A stretch of DNA of 15,777 bases from a bacterium (GCA_030619425.1 JAUXBJ010000006.1:1-15777); one strand, 5' to 3'. Positions 1 to 9,257 are shown, counted from the first letter of the stretch. Notes: generated by a model not told the origin, from the sequence alone. Made by a program: numbers and translations.

Positions 1-535
1 AAACAGCGTGCGTCGCCAACAGCCCTCCCAGTGTCAAGCCGTAGTTATCGTTCTCATAATATTGGTAGCTCTCTGGCATCGTGAACGGACCAAAAATGTC
101 ACCAGTGACAATGAAATTACCGTAGGAATTTTCCAGGTAGAAATCGGTCATGGAGCCGGTGGGGTTGTGATAGCCCTCCGAGAACAGAACCGAGTCGAAC
201 TGACTACTATCCGTGTCGACTGCACCGCCGGACATCGGCCAGTCGGTGAACTCAACCAGGATGACGATGGTATAGGCCGTATCGATCTTATCAGTACCCA
301 ACGACAGCGCGTTGCCGAATCGATCCTTGCTGATGGGAGTGTGTAGCTCGGGACTGTTGCCGCCGGCCGCTTTGAAAGCACGAAGGGGCGCCAGCTTCTG
401 GTCGAGCACGCCGTCGGTTTTCCATTTCTCAACCAGGTCGGGATGGGGCGCCACGGCCAACACATTGAGCGCCGAGAGCATCGCTACAATCAGTAGAACG
501 AGGAGTGTTGTTCTGAATCTAATAACCTTCATCAT
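1..535 (-). CDS. Secreted M6-family (immune inhibitor A-like) metalloprotease, N-terminal part, cut by window edge
   Basis: The reading frame is open from ATG at 535 to the left edge (178 codons), so the gene is truncated by the window. The first ~25 residues form a signal peptide: basic MMKVIRFR, then the hydrophobic stretch TTLLVLLIVAMLSALNVLA. Downstream come a hydrophobic strand ending VEFTDWP and the segment MTDFYLENSYGNFIVTGDIF followed by GPFTMPESYQYYENDNYG. That YxENSYG...V.G...GP pattern is the pre-catalytic signature of Peptidase_M6 domains of the immune inhibitor A type. The zinc-binding HExxH would lie beyond the edge, so catalysis cannot be confirmed. ATG 535 has AAGG at 542-545, six bases upstream; a second ATG follows at 532. 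It lies 77 bp downstream of the S8 protease on the same strand, so the two may be cotranscribed. Family assignment is fairly firm from this signature; substrate is unknown. Confidence 0.8.
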   Translation of the reverse strand, partial: MMKVIRFRTTLLVLLIVAMLSALNVLAVAPHPDLVEKWKTDGVLDQKLAPLRAFKAAGGNSPELHTPISKDRFGNALSLGTDKIDTAYTIVILVEFTDWPMSGGAVDTDSSQFDSVLFSEGYHNPTGSMTDFYLENSYGNFIVTGDIFGPFTMPESYQYYENDNYGLTLGGLLATHAV

Positions 536-612
536 GTTTAACCTTATTATGTCGTCCACACTCTAAACGGTTCAAGCAACCATCGGGTTCTTCAATTATA
601 ACGTGAAGCGAT

Positions 613-3516
613 CTATTTCAAAAGCAGCATTTTCCTCGAGTGCGATGTTTCGCCGGTTTGCAGCCGATAGAAGTAAACGCCGCTGGCCACACTGCCGCCG
701 CGATCGCTGCTGCCGTCCCATTCACAGGCGTGAGTGCCGGCCGGCAGTCGAGCGCCGGCGAGCTGTTTGACCTTCTGACCGAGAGCGTTATACACCGTCA
801 AAGAGACGTCCGTAGTTCTGGAAAGGCTGAATGAAATCGTGGTGGTCGGATTGAATGGGTTGGGGTAATTCTGGTGTAGTTGGGCCGTCCCCGGCAAGGT
901 GGCAAGGTGGTCGTCATCGACCGACGTTGCCAAATCAAAGCGCTCACGGGCGCGCTGAGCGTTTTCGTACAACTCGATCTCATCATCACCAACGACGATA
1001 GCGAAAGCCACTTCACTGGAGTCCCAAGCCTCTATCGCGAATGATCCGGAACTGATAAGCATCATCAGATCCCCGGTCAGGGCGGGATCGACATGGATTC
1101 CGGTGTTGGCGATCAGTTCGTATTTTTCCTCGCGGGAGAATCCTTTCTTGGCCGCACCGTTGTCGATAGCCGTAAATGAATTCAGGTTCTTCAGCGACAC
1201 CAGCCCGACCAAAGGTCCCTCGCCGCCGGTCTGGTAGAGCATCGACGCCGCTTCATCATAGATAACGCCGTCACCGGCAGGGTTGAAGTCGAAGTCCACC
1301 AGGAAGCCGAAATGCAGGCCGGTCAACCACGCCGGAGTGATATTGCGCATCTGGAATTTGACGATCAGGATGCCGTCGTCGTCAGCGTAGCTGATTGTCT
1401 CCTGCGTCAGTTCGATGGGGATAGGTATCTCCGAGCGGCTGTCGACATATCCTGCCACTCGACGCATACTACCGTCACCGTCGATGATAGGCGTACTGAG
1501 GCTCAGGGTCGGCTCGTAGTCTGAGGAACGGAAATACCCCTGGGCATCCCGGATCGAGCTGGACAGTTGCAGGCTGTTTCGACCCACTATTATGCCGGCC
1601 TCATAGAGCAGGTTGTCGGAGTCATCAATCCGAAACCCCTGTCCACCGGCTGCATAGATGGAACCTGTCCCGAAACCGAACTGAGCGAAATCGGAGACTG
1701 AGAAACTTATCCGCGAGCTACTGTGCTCAGCAATGAGACCGAGGGGCGCAACACCGACTGTGACCACCAGAGCTAAGCTGTCGAAAACCCCGCCCTCCGG
1801 AAGGCGGAGGCGGAGGCGGAAGCTGATATTTTGTCCGTGGAGCAAAGCAGGATCGAAACTGATTTCGTAGGGGATGGCGTTGATAGCCGTGGCGCCGCCG
1901 TTGCCGAAAAAGAAGGCTGCCTCGGCGGTGTTGATGGTGACACCGACATCATCGCTCTCAAGGTCAGCGACTACATCGACCACGTTGCCGGCCGGATTAT
2001 TCAATATCACCTGGAGGCCAAAGGTCTCCCCCGGCCAGGCCACACCATCGTCGGTAATCTGAGTACCGGCTATTTGGAAATCGGTGGCCGCCGGTAGCGG
2101 CAGATAACTCAGCAACCGGGAGGCATCGACCAGTCCGTGGCCGTACGTGTTGTCCTCACCGACCGGACCAAGATCCTCGGTGGCTTGCAGCAGAGCGTAC
2201 TTGATTTGTTCGACCGTCGCGTCCGGGTTATACTGACGCATCAGAGCTACCAGCCCGGCGACGTACGGAGCAGCCATCGAGGTGCCGCTCATGAACGAGT
2301 ATCCGCCGTCTCTCTGTGACGACCGGACGCTGACTCCGGGAGCCATGACTTCCGGTTTGATGTCACTTTGATCGCACGATGACGGCCCGCGACTGGAGAA
2401 GTAAGCAACCTGTTTGTTGATATCAACGGCTCCGACCGCCAGTGTGTTTATGGGCGTGGTCGCCTGGTCAGCCGGGCTGCGCAGCGACATCGGGTCCGGT
2501 CCTTCATTGCCGGCGGCGAAGATCGTAACGATCCCGGCCGCCTCAACGACATCGATTACGGCGGTGAAGGTTTCGTCGCAGGGGTTGAAGAGTCCCTTAG
2601 GCAACCCCCAGCTATTCAGGATTACATCGGGCACGTCATCGGTGGTGGTGGTATCGTCGTCGGGATTGAGCGCCCACTGAAAGGCCTCAATAATATCGGA
2701 CAGGGTGGTTTGAAGCGGCCTGCCCTGGTCGATAACACCAGCCGTGATCCACTCCGCCTCGGGAGCGACCCCAAAACTGTCGGCCTCGACAGCACCGACC
2801 ATCAGCCCCATCGTGTGGGTGCCGTGCCCGGCGGCATCGTATGGCAACTCGTCGGGGGCCACCTTGGAAAACCATGCCGATGACAACGGCGCATGGTTAC
2901 CGCGCCATTTGGTTGTCAGGGCCGGGTGATCGCTCTCGACACCGGTATCGAACGAACAAACCAACCGCCCGGAACCTTTCAATCCCCGTTGCCACAAGTA
3001 GGGGACCTTCAACAGAGCCAGTTCGCCGGACACAGAAGCCACCAGGGACGGCGCCGGAGTTTCTTTCACGGGAATGACATACTCCAGAGCAAGATTCTCT
3101 ACTACCAACTTCACTCCGGGAAGGTCTGCGAGTTCTTGAATTGCCTGGGCTGTTAAGGTGGCCGTGAAGGCCGGTACTATCCAATGACGGGTTACCGGCG
3201 TAGATGAATTCTCATTCAGATACTGAGCTACCCGGTCGGACGATTTCAGCGACCGATGAAGCAACTCGCCTAACAACAGTTTGATTCTCTGATCGCGCCT
3301 CAGCGACGGAGCCGCCTTGAGCAGGCCGAGCGAGACCGGCGGTTCAGCATCGATAAATACCACGACCGAAATCGGACTGTCGGAGGCTGTCTGTACGACC
3401 GGATTGAGCTTGCTCTGTAAACTCGGGGCCAACACCTCGGCGTTAGCCAGACTACCGAAGATGGTGCTCAAAAGGGCGGCGGTGACTATTGCTATTAATG
3501 AGTGTCTCATGTTCAT
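613..3516 (-). CDS. Secreted S8 (subtilisin-like) serine protease with C-terminal T9SS-type sorting domain
   Basis: A 967-residue exported protease. A signal peptide (MNMRHSLIAI to about residue 26, ending ANA) precedes an inhibitor-I9-like propeptide and the S8 catalytic domain. The triad is visible: Asp190 in SFDTGVESDHP, His231 in GHGTHTMGLMVG, Ser413 in SGTSMAAPYVAGL, with the oxyanion Asn301 in VILNSWG. A long beta-rich region of unknown role follows. The last ~88 residues (from about 880) begin NYPNPFNPTTTISFSL, continue with VYNALGQKV and SGVYFYRL, and end KMLLLK. This is the FlgD-like/Por-secretion-type tail used for cell-surface sorting in FCB-group bacteria, which points to type IX secretion. 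The frame is open back to 3567, but ATG 3516 has a good AAGGAG (3522-3527) five bases upstream and starts the signal peptide. The M6 protease gene follows it. Substrate unknown; family assignment secure. Confidence 0.93.
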   Translation of the reverse strand: MNMRHSLIAIVTAALLSTIFGSLANAEVLAPSLQSKLNPVVQTASDSPISVVVFIDAEPPVSLGLLKAAPSLRRDQRIKLLLGELLHRSLKSSDRVAQYLNENSSTPVTRHWIVPAFTATLTAQAIQELADLPGVKLVVENLALEYVIPVKETPAPSLVASVSGELALLKVPYLWQRGLKGSGRLVCSFDTGVESDHPALTTKWRGNHAPLSSAWFSKVAPDELPYDAAGHGTHTMGLMVGAVEADSFGVAPEAEWITAGVIDQGRPLQTTLSDIIEAFQWALNPDDDTTTTDDVPDVILNSWGLPKGLFNPCDETFTAVIDVVEAAGIVTIFAAGNEGPDPMSLRSPADQATTPINTLAVGAVDINKQVAYFSSRGPSSCDQSDIKPEVMAPGVSVRSSQRDGGYSFMSGTSMAAPYVAGLVALMRQYNPDATVEQIKYALLQATEDLGPVGEDNTYGHGLVDASRLLSYLPLPAATDFQIAGTQITDDGVAWPGETFGLQVILNNPAGNVVDVVADLESDDVGVTINTAEAAFFFGNGGATAINAIPYEISFDPALLHGQNISFRLRLRLPEGGVFDSLALVVTVGVAPLGLIAEHSSSRISFSVSDFAQFGFGTGSIYAAGGQGFRIDDSDNLLYEAGIIVGRNSLQLSSSIRDAQGYFRSSDYEPTLSLSTPIIDGDGSMRRVAGYVDSRSEIPIPIELTQETISYADDDGILIVKFQMRNITPAWLTGLHFGFLVDFDFNPAGDGVIYDEAASMLYQTGGEGPLVGLVSLKNLNSFTAIDNGAAKKGFSREEKYELIANTGIHVDPALTGDLMMLISSGSFAIEAWDSSEVAFAIVVGDDEIELYENAQRARERFDLATSVDDDHLATLPGTAQLHQNYPNPFNPTTTISFSLSRTTDVSLTVYNALGQKVKQLAGARLPAGTHACEWDGSSDRGGSVASGVYFYRLQTGETSHSRKMLLLK

Positions 3517-3803
3517 CCTGTCTCCTTGACCTGATCCTACCCCCTTTGAGCAAAGGTTGTGCCGCACCTATTGAGCATACAGGCGGATCAGACCCGCGCA
3601 ACCGAATGCAACCGCCCCTCGCCACCAGGCGTCAACAGACTGAATCACAAGGGATTATGAGGGCTTCTACGCAGCCGCATTCGGAGCGGAGGGGGATTCC
3701 CTGGGGTCGGCTTTTGCATAGTGTGATCAGGATTGCCGTTTTGACCGAAAGTGACCGCAAAGTTTTACACGCCCCCCACAAATCAAATGTATATATTGAG
3801 CAA
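3517..3803. other. Divergent intergenic region between protease and glycosyltransferase genes
   Basis: This region must contain both divergent promoters. On the minus strand the best candidate is a poor TTGCGC, 16 bp, TATGCT pair. On the plus strand TTGACC (3741-3746) followed after 17 bp by TTTACA (3764-3769) is also weak. No conserved RNA, repeat or terminator is evident. The plus-strand glycosyltransferase frame happens to be open through much of this stretch, but nothing in it looks coding. Confidence 0.4.
3522..3527 (-). promoter_or_regulatory. Ribosome binding site deciding the S8 protease start
   Basis: AAGGAG on the minus strand, five bases before ATG 3516. It favours this start over the longer frame from 3567, which would put 17 non-signal residues before the signal peptide. 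Confidence 0.75.
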
Positions 3804-5984
3804 ATGAGTTCACGGTCCGACATGTCGGCGGCAGGCCGCTGGTTCTTGCCCGCCCTGTTGGTATTCGCCCTGGTGATCCGGGTTCTCTATCTGCTAAACT
3901 ACTCCGATCTGCCGCAGTGGGACCAACTGACCGTCGACAACTACTACCACCATCATTGGGCGGAAAACCTGGCCCGCGGGAACATTCTTGGCGATACCAC
4001 CTATTTCCGAGCGCCTTTCTACATCTACATTCTGGGTTTGGTTTACACTCTCTTCGGCGCCTCGTTGTGGGCGGCCCGACTATTCGGCATGGTGGTGGGG
4101 CTGGCTTCGATATACTGTACTTACCGCATTGGCCGACAAGCCTTCTCGCACCAAGTCGGCCTTGTGGCCGCGGCTGTTCAGAGCATCAACCCAGTTTTCC
4201 TGTATTTTGAAGCCGAGTTGCTTTTGGACGTGCTGTTCACGTTGCTTTTGCAAATATCACTATTAACCGTTTGGCGCTGGCGGGACAATCGCAGACTGGG
4301 CACTCTCCTTTTGGCCGGACTGGTCACCGGCGTCGCCGCTATCACGCGTCCGACCGCCCTGGTATGGGCTGGACTGGTATTTACATGGTTGCTGCTCTTG
4401 TCCGGTGATGCCGTCGTCCGCCTGAAGCGGCTGGTGATGTTCGTCGTCGGTTTGGCTTTGGTGATTGGTCCTGTCTTCGTGCGCAACCTCTACGTGGCGG
4501 ATGACCCGGTCTTGATCGCATCGCAGGGAGGGATCAATTTCTATATCGGCAACAATGAAATCGCCGACGGTGTCTCAGCCCGTATGCCGGAACCGATGGG
4601 TCACAACTGGCGTCTCAAACAGGTGGTGCGAGCAGCCGAGGAGTCATCGGCGCGACGTCTCAAGCCGGGTGAAGTTTCGGATTATTGGACATCGCAGGCA
4701 TTCCAATGGATAGTGCGGAACCCCGGTACATTTGTGAAACTGTATCTCAAGAAACTGTATCTCAGTATCGGCGACCGTGAAGTGTCCAACAATCGTGACC
4801 TTGGACTATTCTCCGCCAACATGCCGTTGCTGCGACTCAACCCTGTCTCATTTTCGATCATACTGGCCTTCGCAGCCATAGGCGCTCTGGTCGGATGGCG
4901 TCACGGAGGCAGTCGTGTGCGGCTGCTGATAGGGTTGATACTCACCTACCTGATGACGATGGCCCTGTTCTTTTTCAGCAGCCGCTTTCGCGTACCGGTA
5001 CTGCCCTTCATGACGGTGCTGGCCGCCGTGGGAGCGATGGCAGTCCTGGATCTGTTCGCCACCAGCATTAAGCGAGGCACCGGCATGATGCTGGGCGTTG
5101 TCGCGGTCTGGGCGTTCTCATGCTACCCGATGGTGAAACTTCCACCCGGTTCGCCGTCGCAGGACTTCGTCTCCAAAGGAATCCATTATTATGCAGAAGG
5201 GGACCTCCAGAAGGCGCTTAGCTACTTTCAGACTGCTCGGATGTTTGATGCCTCACAGGCAGAGACCAACCTGAACATCGGCGCTTGTTACTTGCGGCTT
5301 GGGATAGCCGACTCAGCGCTTTTCTATTTCGAGCAAGAACGCCAACTGCACTCCAATCGACCCAAGACACACAGTAACCTGGCCTCGCTGCACCTGGTCA
5401 ACGGTCGCTACCCTGAAGCTGCCGTCCAGGCCGAAAAGGCCCTGGCCCTGGCCGACTGGGATGTCACCGCCAACATGGTTTACCTGCGCGCCCTGGCCGG
5501 AATTGACAGCATAGTGACCGGCAGCTTTGTCGCCCGGGTGGAACAAGCCGCAGAGCGCACCGACAATGATCTCTACTTGCTGAACGACGCCGCCCTGCTC
5601 TTGCTTCGACGCGGCGACACGGCTCAAGCCGAATCACTCCTGCAACGAGCCTTACATTCACGACCTCCGCCGATCGAGACTGACGACGGCGCCTTTGACC
5701 GAAACTTCCCCAACCACTTTCTGAGGCGACGCCACGAGACAGCCCGCACCCATTATCACCTCGGCCTGTTGGCCGGTCTGTCCGGAAAGTATCATCTGGC
5801 CATCAGCCACAACCGGCAGGCGATTGCGGCTGACTCGAATCTGGTTGAGGCCTACGCAAACCTGGCCGGTGGTTACCGATACACCGGACAGATGGAGTCG
5901 GCGGATTCGGTGATGACCATAGCCGCCCAACGTTTCCCCACTAATGAGTTAATTAGACAGCCTACCCCTCGACACAACCAGTAA
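3804..5984 (+). CDS. GT39/ArnT-like membrane glycosyltransferase with C-terminal TPR repeats
   Basis: A 726-residue integral membrane protein. Such GT-C enzymes transfer a sugar from a polyprenyl-phosphate donor on the outer face of the inner membrane. Residues ~12-445 hold many hydrophobic helices starting with RWFLPALLVFALVIRVLYLL. The first loop carries acidic residues (LPQWDQLTVDNYYHHHWAEN, then ARGN), in the position of the GT-C catalytic Asp motif, and a later loop has RPTALVW, typical of the PMT/ArnT group. From ~450 there are TPR-like helices, e.g. GIHYYAEGDLQKALSYFQTA, AETNLNIGACYLRLGIADSA and, at ~645-716, AYANLAGGYRYTGQMESADS. The frame stays open far upstream to 3489, but ATG 3804 is chosen because it sits just before the first helix; ATG 3822 is an alternative and neither has a strong Shine-Dalgarno. 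Acceptor (lipid, glycan or protein) unknown. Confidence 0.82.
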   Translation: MSSRSDMSAAGRWFLPALLVFALVIRVLYLLNYSDLPQWDQLTVDNYYHHHWAENLARGNILGDTTYFRAPFYIYILGLVYTLFGASLWAARLFGMVVGLASIYCTYRIGRQAFSHQVGLVAAAVQSINPVFLYFEAELLLDVLFTLLLQISLLTVWRWRDNRRLGTLLLAGLVTGVAAITRPTALVWAGLVFTWLLLLSGDAVVRLKRLVMFVVGLALVIGPVFVRNLYVADDPVLIASQGGINFYIGNNEIADGVSARMPEPMGHNWRLKQVVRAAEESSARRLKPGEVSDYWTSQAFQWIVRNPGTFVKLYLKKLYLSIGDREVSNNRDLGLFSANMPLLRLNPVSFSIILAFAAIGALVGWRHGGSRVRLLIGLILTYLMTMALFFFSSRFRVPVLPFMTVLAAVGAMAVLDLFATSIKRGTGMMLGVVAVWAFSCYPMVKLPPGSPSQDFVSKGIHYYAEGDLQKALSYFQTARMFDASQAETNLNIGACYLRLGIADSALFYFEQERQLHSNRPKTHSNLASLHLVNGRYPEAAVQAEKALALADWDVTANMVYLRALAGIDSIVTGSFVARVEQAAERTDNDLYLLNDAALLLLRRGDTAQAESLLQRALHSRPPPIETDDGAFDRNFPNHFLRRRHETARTHYHLGLLAGLSGKYHLAISHNRQAIAADSNLVEAYANLAGGYRYTGQMESADSVMTIAAQRFPTNELIRQPTPRHNQ

Positions 5985-6011
5985 AAACGGGACCGAGTAA
6001 CTCGGTCCCGT
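5983..6011 (-). terminator. Intrinsic terminator of the outer-membrane operon between convergent genes
   Basis: ACGGGACCGAG (5987-5997) and CTCGGTCCCGT (6001-6011) form a perfect 11-bp stem with a 3-nt loop. Read on the minus strand, the stem is followed by a T5 run (plus-strand A5 at 5983-5987), so it is a classical terminator for the operon ending at 6056. On the plus strand it begins right at the glycosyltransferase stop codon but lacks a T-run there, so any action for that gene would be partial. Confidence 0.88.
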
Positions 6012-6055
6012 AGCAAATGTCAAACTAATGACGTCAGCCAGCGATGCTTGTCATC

Positions 6056-8194
6056 TCAATCGATGATTATCGCTTCCTGTCGCCTTTTCTCGTATTCCTC
6101 GCACCGCGCATCGTAGTTGCGGCGCGCCTCAGAAAGCGATATCTTCACCGCAGCATCCGGATAGCGGTTTTCAGAAACCTGACCGTTGCCGCCGCCAAGC
6201 GTCGGATCGTACAACCAGTTTAGTACCGAATCGACCACCACCTGCATCGTGGCTGAGTCGATCGATAGCGGCGTAAACTTGAAATGCACCGTCTTGAACC
6301 GACTGGTGGCCAACCGATGCGCTACCGGGCGACCGTGGAACCGAAGTGGTGCGCCCATAGGATGCGACGCCCCGTAGCAGGACTTGTACTTATAGAGGAT
6401 TTCGGTACCGAACGACCGGACACACCAATCAACTTCCGGCAGACTCGGGCAATCCTCGTTCCAATAGTAGGGGGCTATGCCCCGCGTATCCCACGTGTAA
6501 CGAGTGTGCAAGTACTCCTCATCGACTGCCAAGTCAGGCCACTCACCCGGTTTAGTGGAAAACGTTCCGATGAAATCCTGATAAAGGCCGCGGGGCGGCT
6601 TCGTACCGATAATCGGCATGTAACTGGCCCATCCGGAGTGACCTATGGAGTCGACACCGAAGTAGCGTCTGTAATTGAACGGTGGTGCGACGCCCGTCGG
6701 TCCCTGTCCCGTGTTTCCATCAATAACGAAAGTGCGTCCGGTCACCCAAACGTTGAGACCGGCATCTATGGATTTGTAGATTGTAATCCACTGATCTTGC
6801 AGTGGGATACCCATCACATCGTCAAAGAGGATCATCACTTTGTGTTTCAAGAGTTCAGCGATCGGCGCCCCTTTGTTCAGAAAACCCATATAGATATAGT
6901 CGGCGCTGACTCCTTTGTTTGCCAGATCACCCTCGGTGATGGTGTTGGTATCAAAGACGATTGTTCGGCCGGTGTTGGCCGCCCAGGCATCGATGGTTGT
7001 CTTCCAGTAGGCCTTGAGGGTGTCACGGGCAACGGGTGCGTTTAAGCCCAAAAGCTTGCTGAAGTCAAGGATGACAACATCGCGCTCGTAGCGGGGATTG
7101 ATGACGTCGAATTCCACAAAGTGCGGCACCAAGTCGGGGACCAGAGCATCGTCACGTGATCTCAGCCAGAACAAGAACGACATCTGAACCGTTGTATCGG
7201 AGTGGAAGCCCTCAAATACGTTCCACAGGGTATCCGCCGTTGCACTGACCCAACCATCGCTTCGCTGCTGAACCTTGTCAAACTTTGACCCGTCAAAGTC
7301 CCAATCATTCACTCGCAGGTACCGTGCCGTGTCGCCAAAAGCCATAGCCGATGAGGGCATGGGGTCCGTCACGATTATAGTATCACATTCCTCTTCGAAA
7401 CCGCCTTCAACAAAGAAAGTATCGCACCGGATCACCATGTCGCCGAGTCGATAAACATTCCCGTCGTTAGCGACATAAACAAACACCACAAAGGAATCTC
7501 GGAGGGCCTGCATTTCCTCAGTGAAGTACGGACCGTAGAGTCGCCAGTCAAATTCAAACGGTGGCGGATCACTAGGGTAGTCCGGGTCATCGCCCCGCCA
7601 GCGCAACTTGACACCAGTGATAATCCCACCCGGATTTACCGAATTCACAAACGGTGTATCAGTAGGCCAGAAGCCGTAGATAAATGAGCCCGGGGGATTG
7701 TCGTTGCGAGAGAACAGCCGGTAAATGATATCGGAACCGAGCCCTTCCTCATCATACGCTTGCAGGAAGACGTATTGAACCACGTACGTCAGTACCGGAT
7801 CGGTGAGATCAGCCGACATCGAGACGATATTCGACGTCATCGGGTCCGGCCCCTTGGGGTCGACATCGAGCCTGATCCAGTCACTGTTTGGAACCGTTGA
7901 GATGTAATCCATCGGGTCGAGTCCACCCAAATCACTCGCCGTTGCCACATGGTAACGGAAGTATGCGATCAGTCCGTCACGGTCGGTGCCGACCCAGTTA
8001 ATCTCCGGGTTACGTGAAAACTTGTGTCCTTCGGGCGGGATATTGACGAAGTAAACAATTGGTTTCTCGTTTGCGGTTATTTCACCATCCAATCGTTTTG
8101 TACACCCGACAGTGAGTACTACCGACACTATGAGCACTGCGGCCAACGCCAGCAGCACTACCGCTATTCTTACTTTGTTGATTTGATTCCTCAT
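6056..8194 (-). CDS. Large exported protein of unknown function (possible lipoprotein), last gene of the outer-membrane operon
   Basis: A 712-residue exported protein with no family I can name. It starts with a basic segment and a hydrophobic stretch (VVLLALAAVLIVSVVLTVGC). The TVGC at residues 28-31 is a loose lipobox, so Cys31 may be lipidated, but Thr at -3 is unusual. Residues ~40-120 read like an Ig/fibronectin-type beta domain (ENPEINW-like segment NPEINWVGTDRDGLIAYFRY). Residues ~371-490 alternate strands and helices, starting RDVVILDFSKLL and including HKVMILFDDVMGIPLQDQW and DAGLNVWVTGR. This resembles the GATase-like/ThuA-type Rossmann-like domain seen in some secreted proteins; that is inference, and no catalytic Cys-His-Glu set is evident. 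It lies 20 bp downstream of the barrel gene and before the terminator at 5983-6011. A role tied to the upstream receptor is likely from context only. Confidence 0.78.
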   Translation of the reverse strand: MRNQINKVRIAVVLLALAAVLIVSVVLTVGCTKRLDGEITANEKPIVYFVNIPPEGHKFSRNPEINWVGTDRDGLIAYFRYHVATASDLGGLDPMDYISTVPNSDWIRLDVDPKGPDPMTSNIVSMSADLTDPVLTYVVQYVFLQAYDEEGLGSDIIYRLFSRNDNPPGSFIYGFWPTDTPFVNSVNPGGIITGVKLRWRGDDPDYPSDPPPFEFDWRLYGPYFTEEMQALRDSFVVFVYVANDGNVYRLGDMVIRCDTFFVEGGFEEECDTIIVTDPMPSSAMAFGDTARYLRVNDWDFDGSKFDKVQQRSDGWVSATADTLWNVFEGFHSDTTVQMSFLFWLRSRDDALVPDLVPHFVEFDVINPRYERDVVILDFSKLLGLNAPVARDTLKAYWKTTIDAWAANTGRTIVFDTNTITEGDLANKGVSADYIYMGFLNKGAPIAELLKHKVMILFDDVMGIPLQDQWITIYKSIDAGLNVWVTGRTFVIDGNTGQGPTGVAPPFNYRRYFGVDSIGHSGWASYMPIIGTKPPRGLYQDFIGTFSTKPGEWPDLAVDEEYLHTRYTWDTRGIAPYYWNEDCPSLPEVDWCVRSFGTEILYKYKSCYGASHPMGAPLRFHGRPVAHRLATSRFKTVHFKFTPLSIDSATMQVVVDSVLNWLYDPTLGGGNGQVSENRYPDAAVKISLSEARRNYDARCEEYEKRRQEAIIID

Positions 8195-8214
8195 AATTAT
8201 CTCGTACTCTCTGT

Positions 8215-9207
8215 CTAAAACGCAAAGGCCATACTGAAACGGTGAACCTGTGTCAGGATTCCGAAATCCTGAAAGGCATAATCGACACTAATCTCACTCT
8301 CTTCTCCGAACGGCAAGGCAAGACCGCCGCCGGCCGTGAAACCGTCTTCGTCATAGTTGAAGCGGTGCCCCCCGCGCAGTGAGAAACGGTCCCGAAAGGT
8401 ATATTCCAAACCGGTGTTGTATTTCTCGAGGTTGTCTGAGGGGTGGGAGCCCTCGGCCGCGAAGGTCACCAGGTGATCCGCCTGTTCAACCAGGTTGATG
8501 CAACCACCGAATCTGAAGTTGATCGGTAACGGATAGGACTGGCTGATCATGGTCATATCCGGCCCGAAATTACTAATCATCATAGCGATCCTGAAGCCGC
8601 GATGGCCGGTGTCGTACATAGTGCCGACATCAGCACACCAGCCGCTGGCGCTGTAATCGTGAACGAATTGACCGACAAACTTGACCGTGAAACCCACCGA
8701 AAACCGGTCGGTCAGATACCGGCCATAGCTGACACCCATAGCGAAGTCGTTCCATCCGAAAGTCCGCCCGGTGCCTTCTTGTTGGCCCTTGCTCCAGGTG
8801 CGTTCGATCATCTCACCGGAGGACAAGCCGTAGGCGCTTATCCCCAGAACACCGCCGATTGATTCCAGCGGCAGACCAATGGCGCCGAAACCGTAGCCGA
8901 CATCGGCCGGCATATCGATGTATGTGAATGCCACCTCACGGCCATAGAGCGAGGTAAGACCGGCCGGGTTGTAGTATACCGCCATGATGTCGTCCGTGAC
9001 CGCTGTAAAGGCCTCCGCCATACCCATCGCCCGCGCCGAGACGCCAAGCTCCAGGAACTGGGCGCCGGTAGTGCCTACTTTGGCCTGAGCCATGGCGTTG
9101 TGAGGCATCCATGCGACGCCGATACAAAACAATACCAGTCCGAGAAGCGCTGTTCTTGAATACCTTGGCGGTCTCAGTGGCAGCGATCTATTATGTTTCA
9201 GAAGCAT
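8215..9207 (-). CDS. PorV/PorQ-family outer-membrane beta-barrel protein
   Basis: About 330 residues with a signal peptide (hydrophobic TALLGLVLFCIGVAW, ending AMAQA) followed by a FadL-like barrel. The mature N-terminus GTTGAQFLELGVSARAMGMA, then EAFTAVTDDIMAVYYNPAGL, is diagnostic of the PorV/PorQ (UPF0164) family: GA.FL.iG.gARa.gMG.A with a D....YYNPAGL. PorV proper shuttles type IX cargo to the PorU sortase; this copy sits with a TonB-dependent receptor, so a receptor-linked role is equally possible. Start choice: ATG 9207 has GAGG (9213-9216) five bases upstream and gives a normal signal peptide; an in-frame ATG at 9234 would add nine acidic residues. The C-terminus ends RFSMAFAF, a phenylalanine-terminated beta signal. 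It lies 50 bp after the receptor gene and 20 bp before the next gene, so it is operonic. Confidence 0.88.
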   Translation of the reverse strand: MLLKHNRSLPLRPPRYSRTALLGLVLFCIGVAWMPHNAMAQAKVGTTGAQFLELGVSARAMGMAEAFTAVTDDIMAVYYNPAGLTSLYGREVAFTYIDMPADVGYGFGAIGLPLESIGGVLGISAYGLSSGEMIERTWSKGQQEGTGRTFGWNDFAMGVSYGRYLTDRFSVGFTVKFVGQFVHDYSASGWCADVGTMYDTGHRGFRIAMMISNFGPDMTMISQSYPLPINFRFGGCINLVEQADHLVTFAAEGSHPSDNLEKYNTGLEYTFRDRFSLRGGHRFNYDEDGFTAGGGLALPFGEESEISVDYAFQDFGILTQVHRFSMAFAF

Positions 9208-9257
9208 CTCATCCTCATCTATTGTGTCATTCATATCTATTCTTCATATCGTGCTGC

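Noticed and set aside
148..465. 105-codon minus-strand open frame at the left end
   Set aside because: It overlaps the M6 protease frame in another register; the protease frame has a signal peptide and family signature, this one has neither.
3489..3803. N-terminal extension of the glycosyltransferase
   Set aside because: The frame is open but encodes no helix or signal peptide, lies in the divergent promoter region, and the protein's first membrane helix starts right after ATG 3804.
6284..7045. 253-codon plus-strand open frame
   Set aside because: Antisense to the exported protein gene, composition unlike a real protein, no ribosome binding site or family motif.
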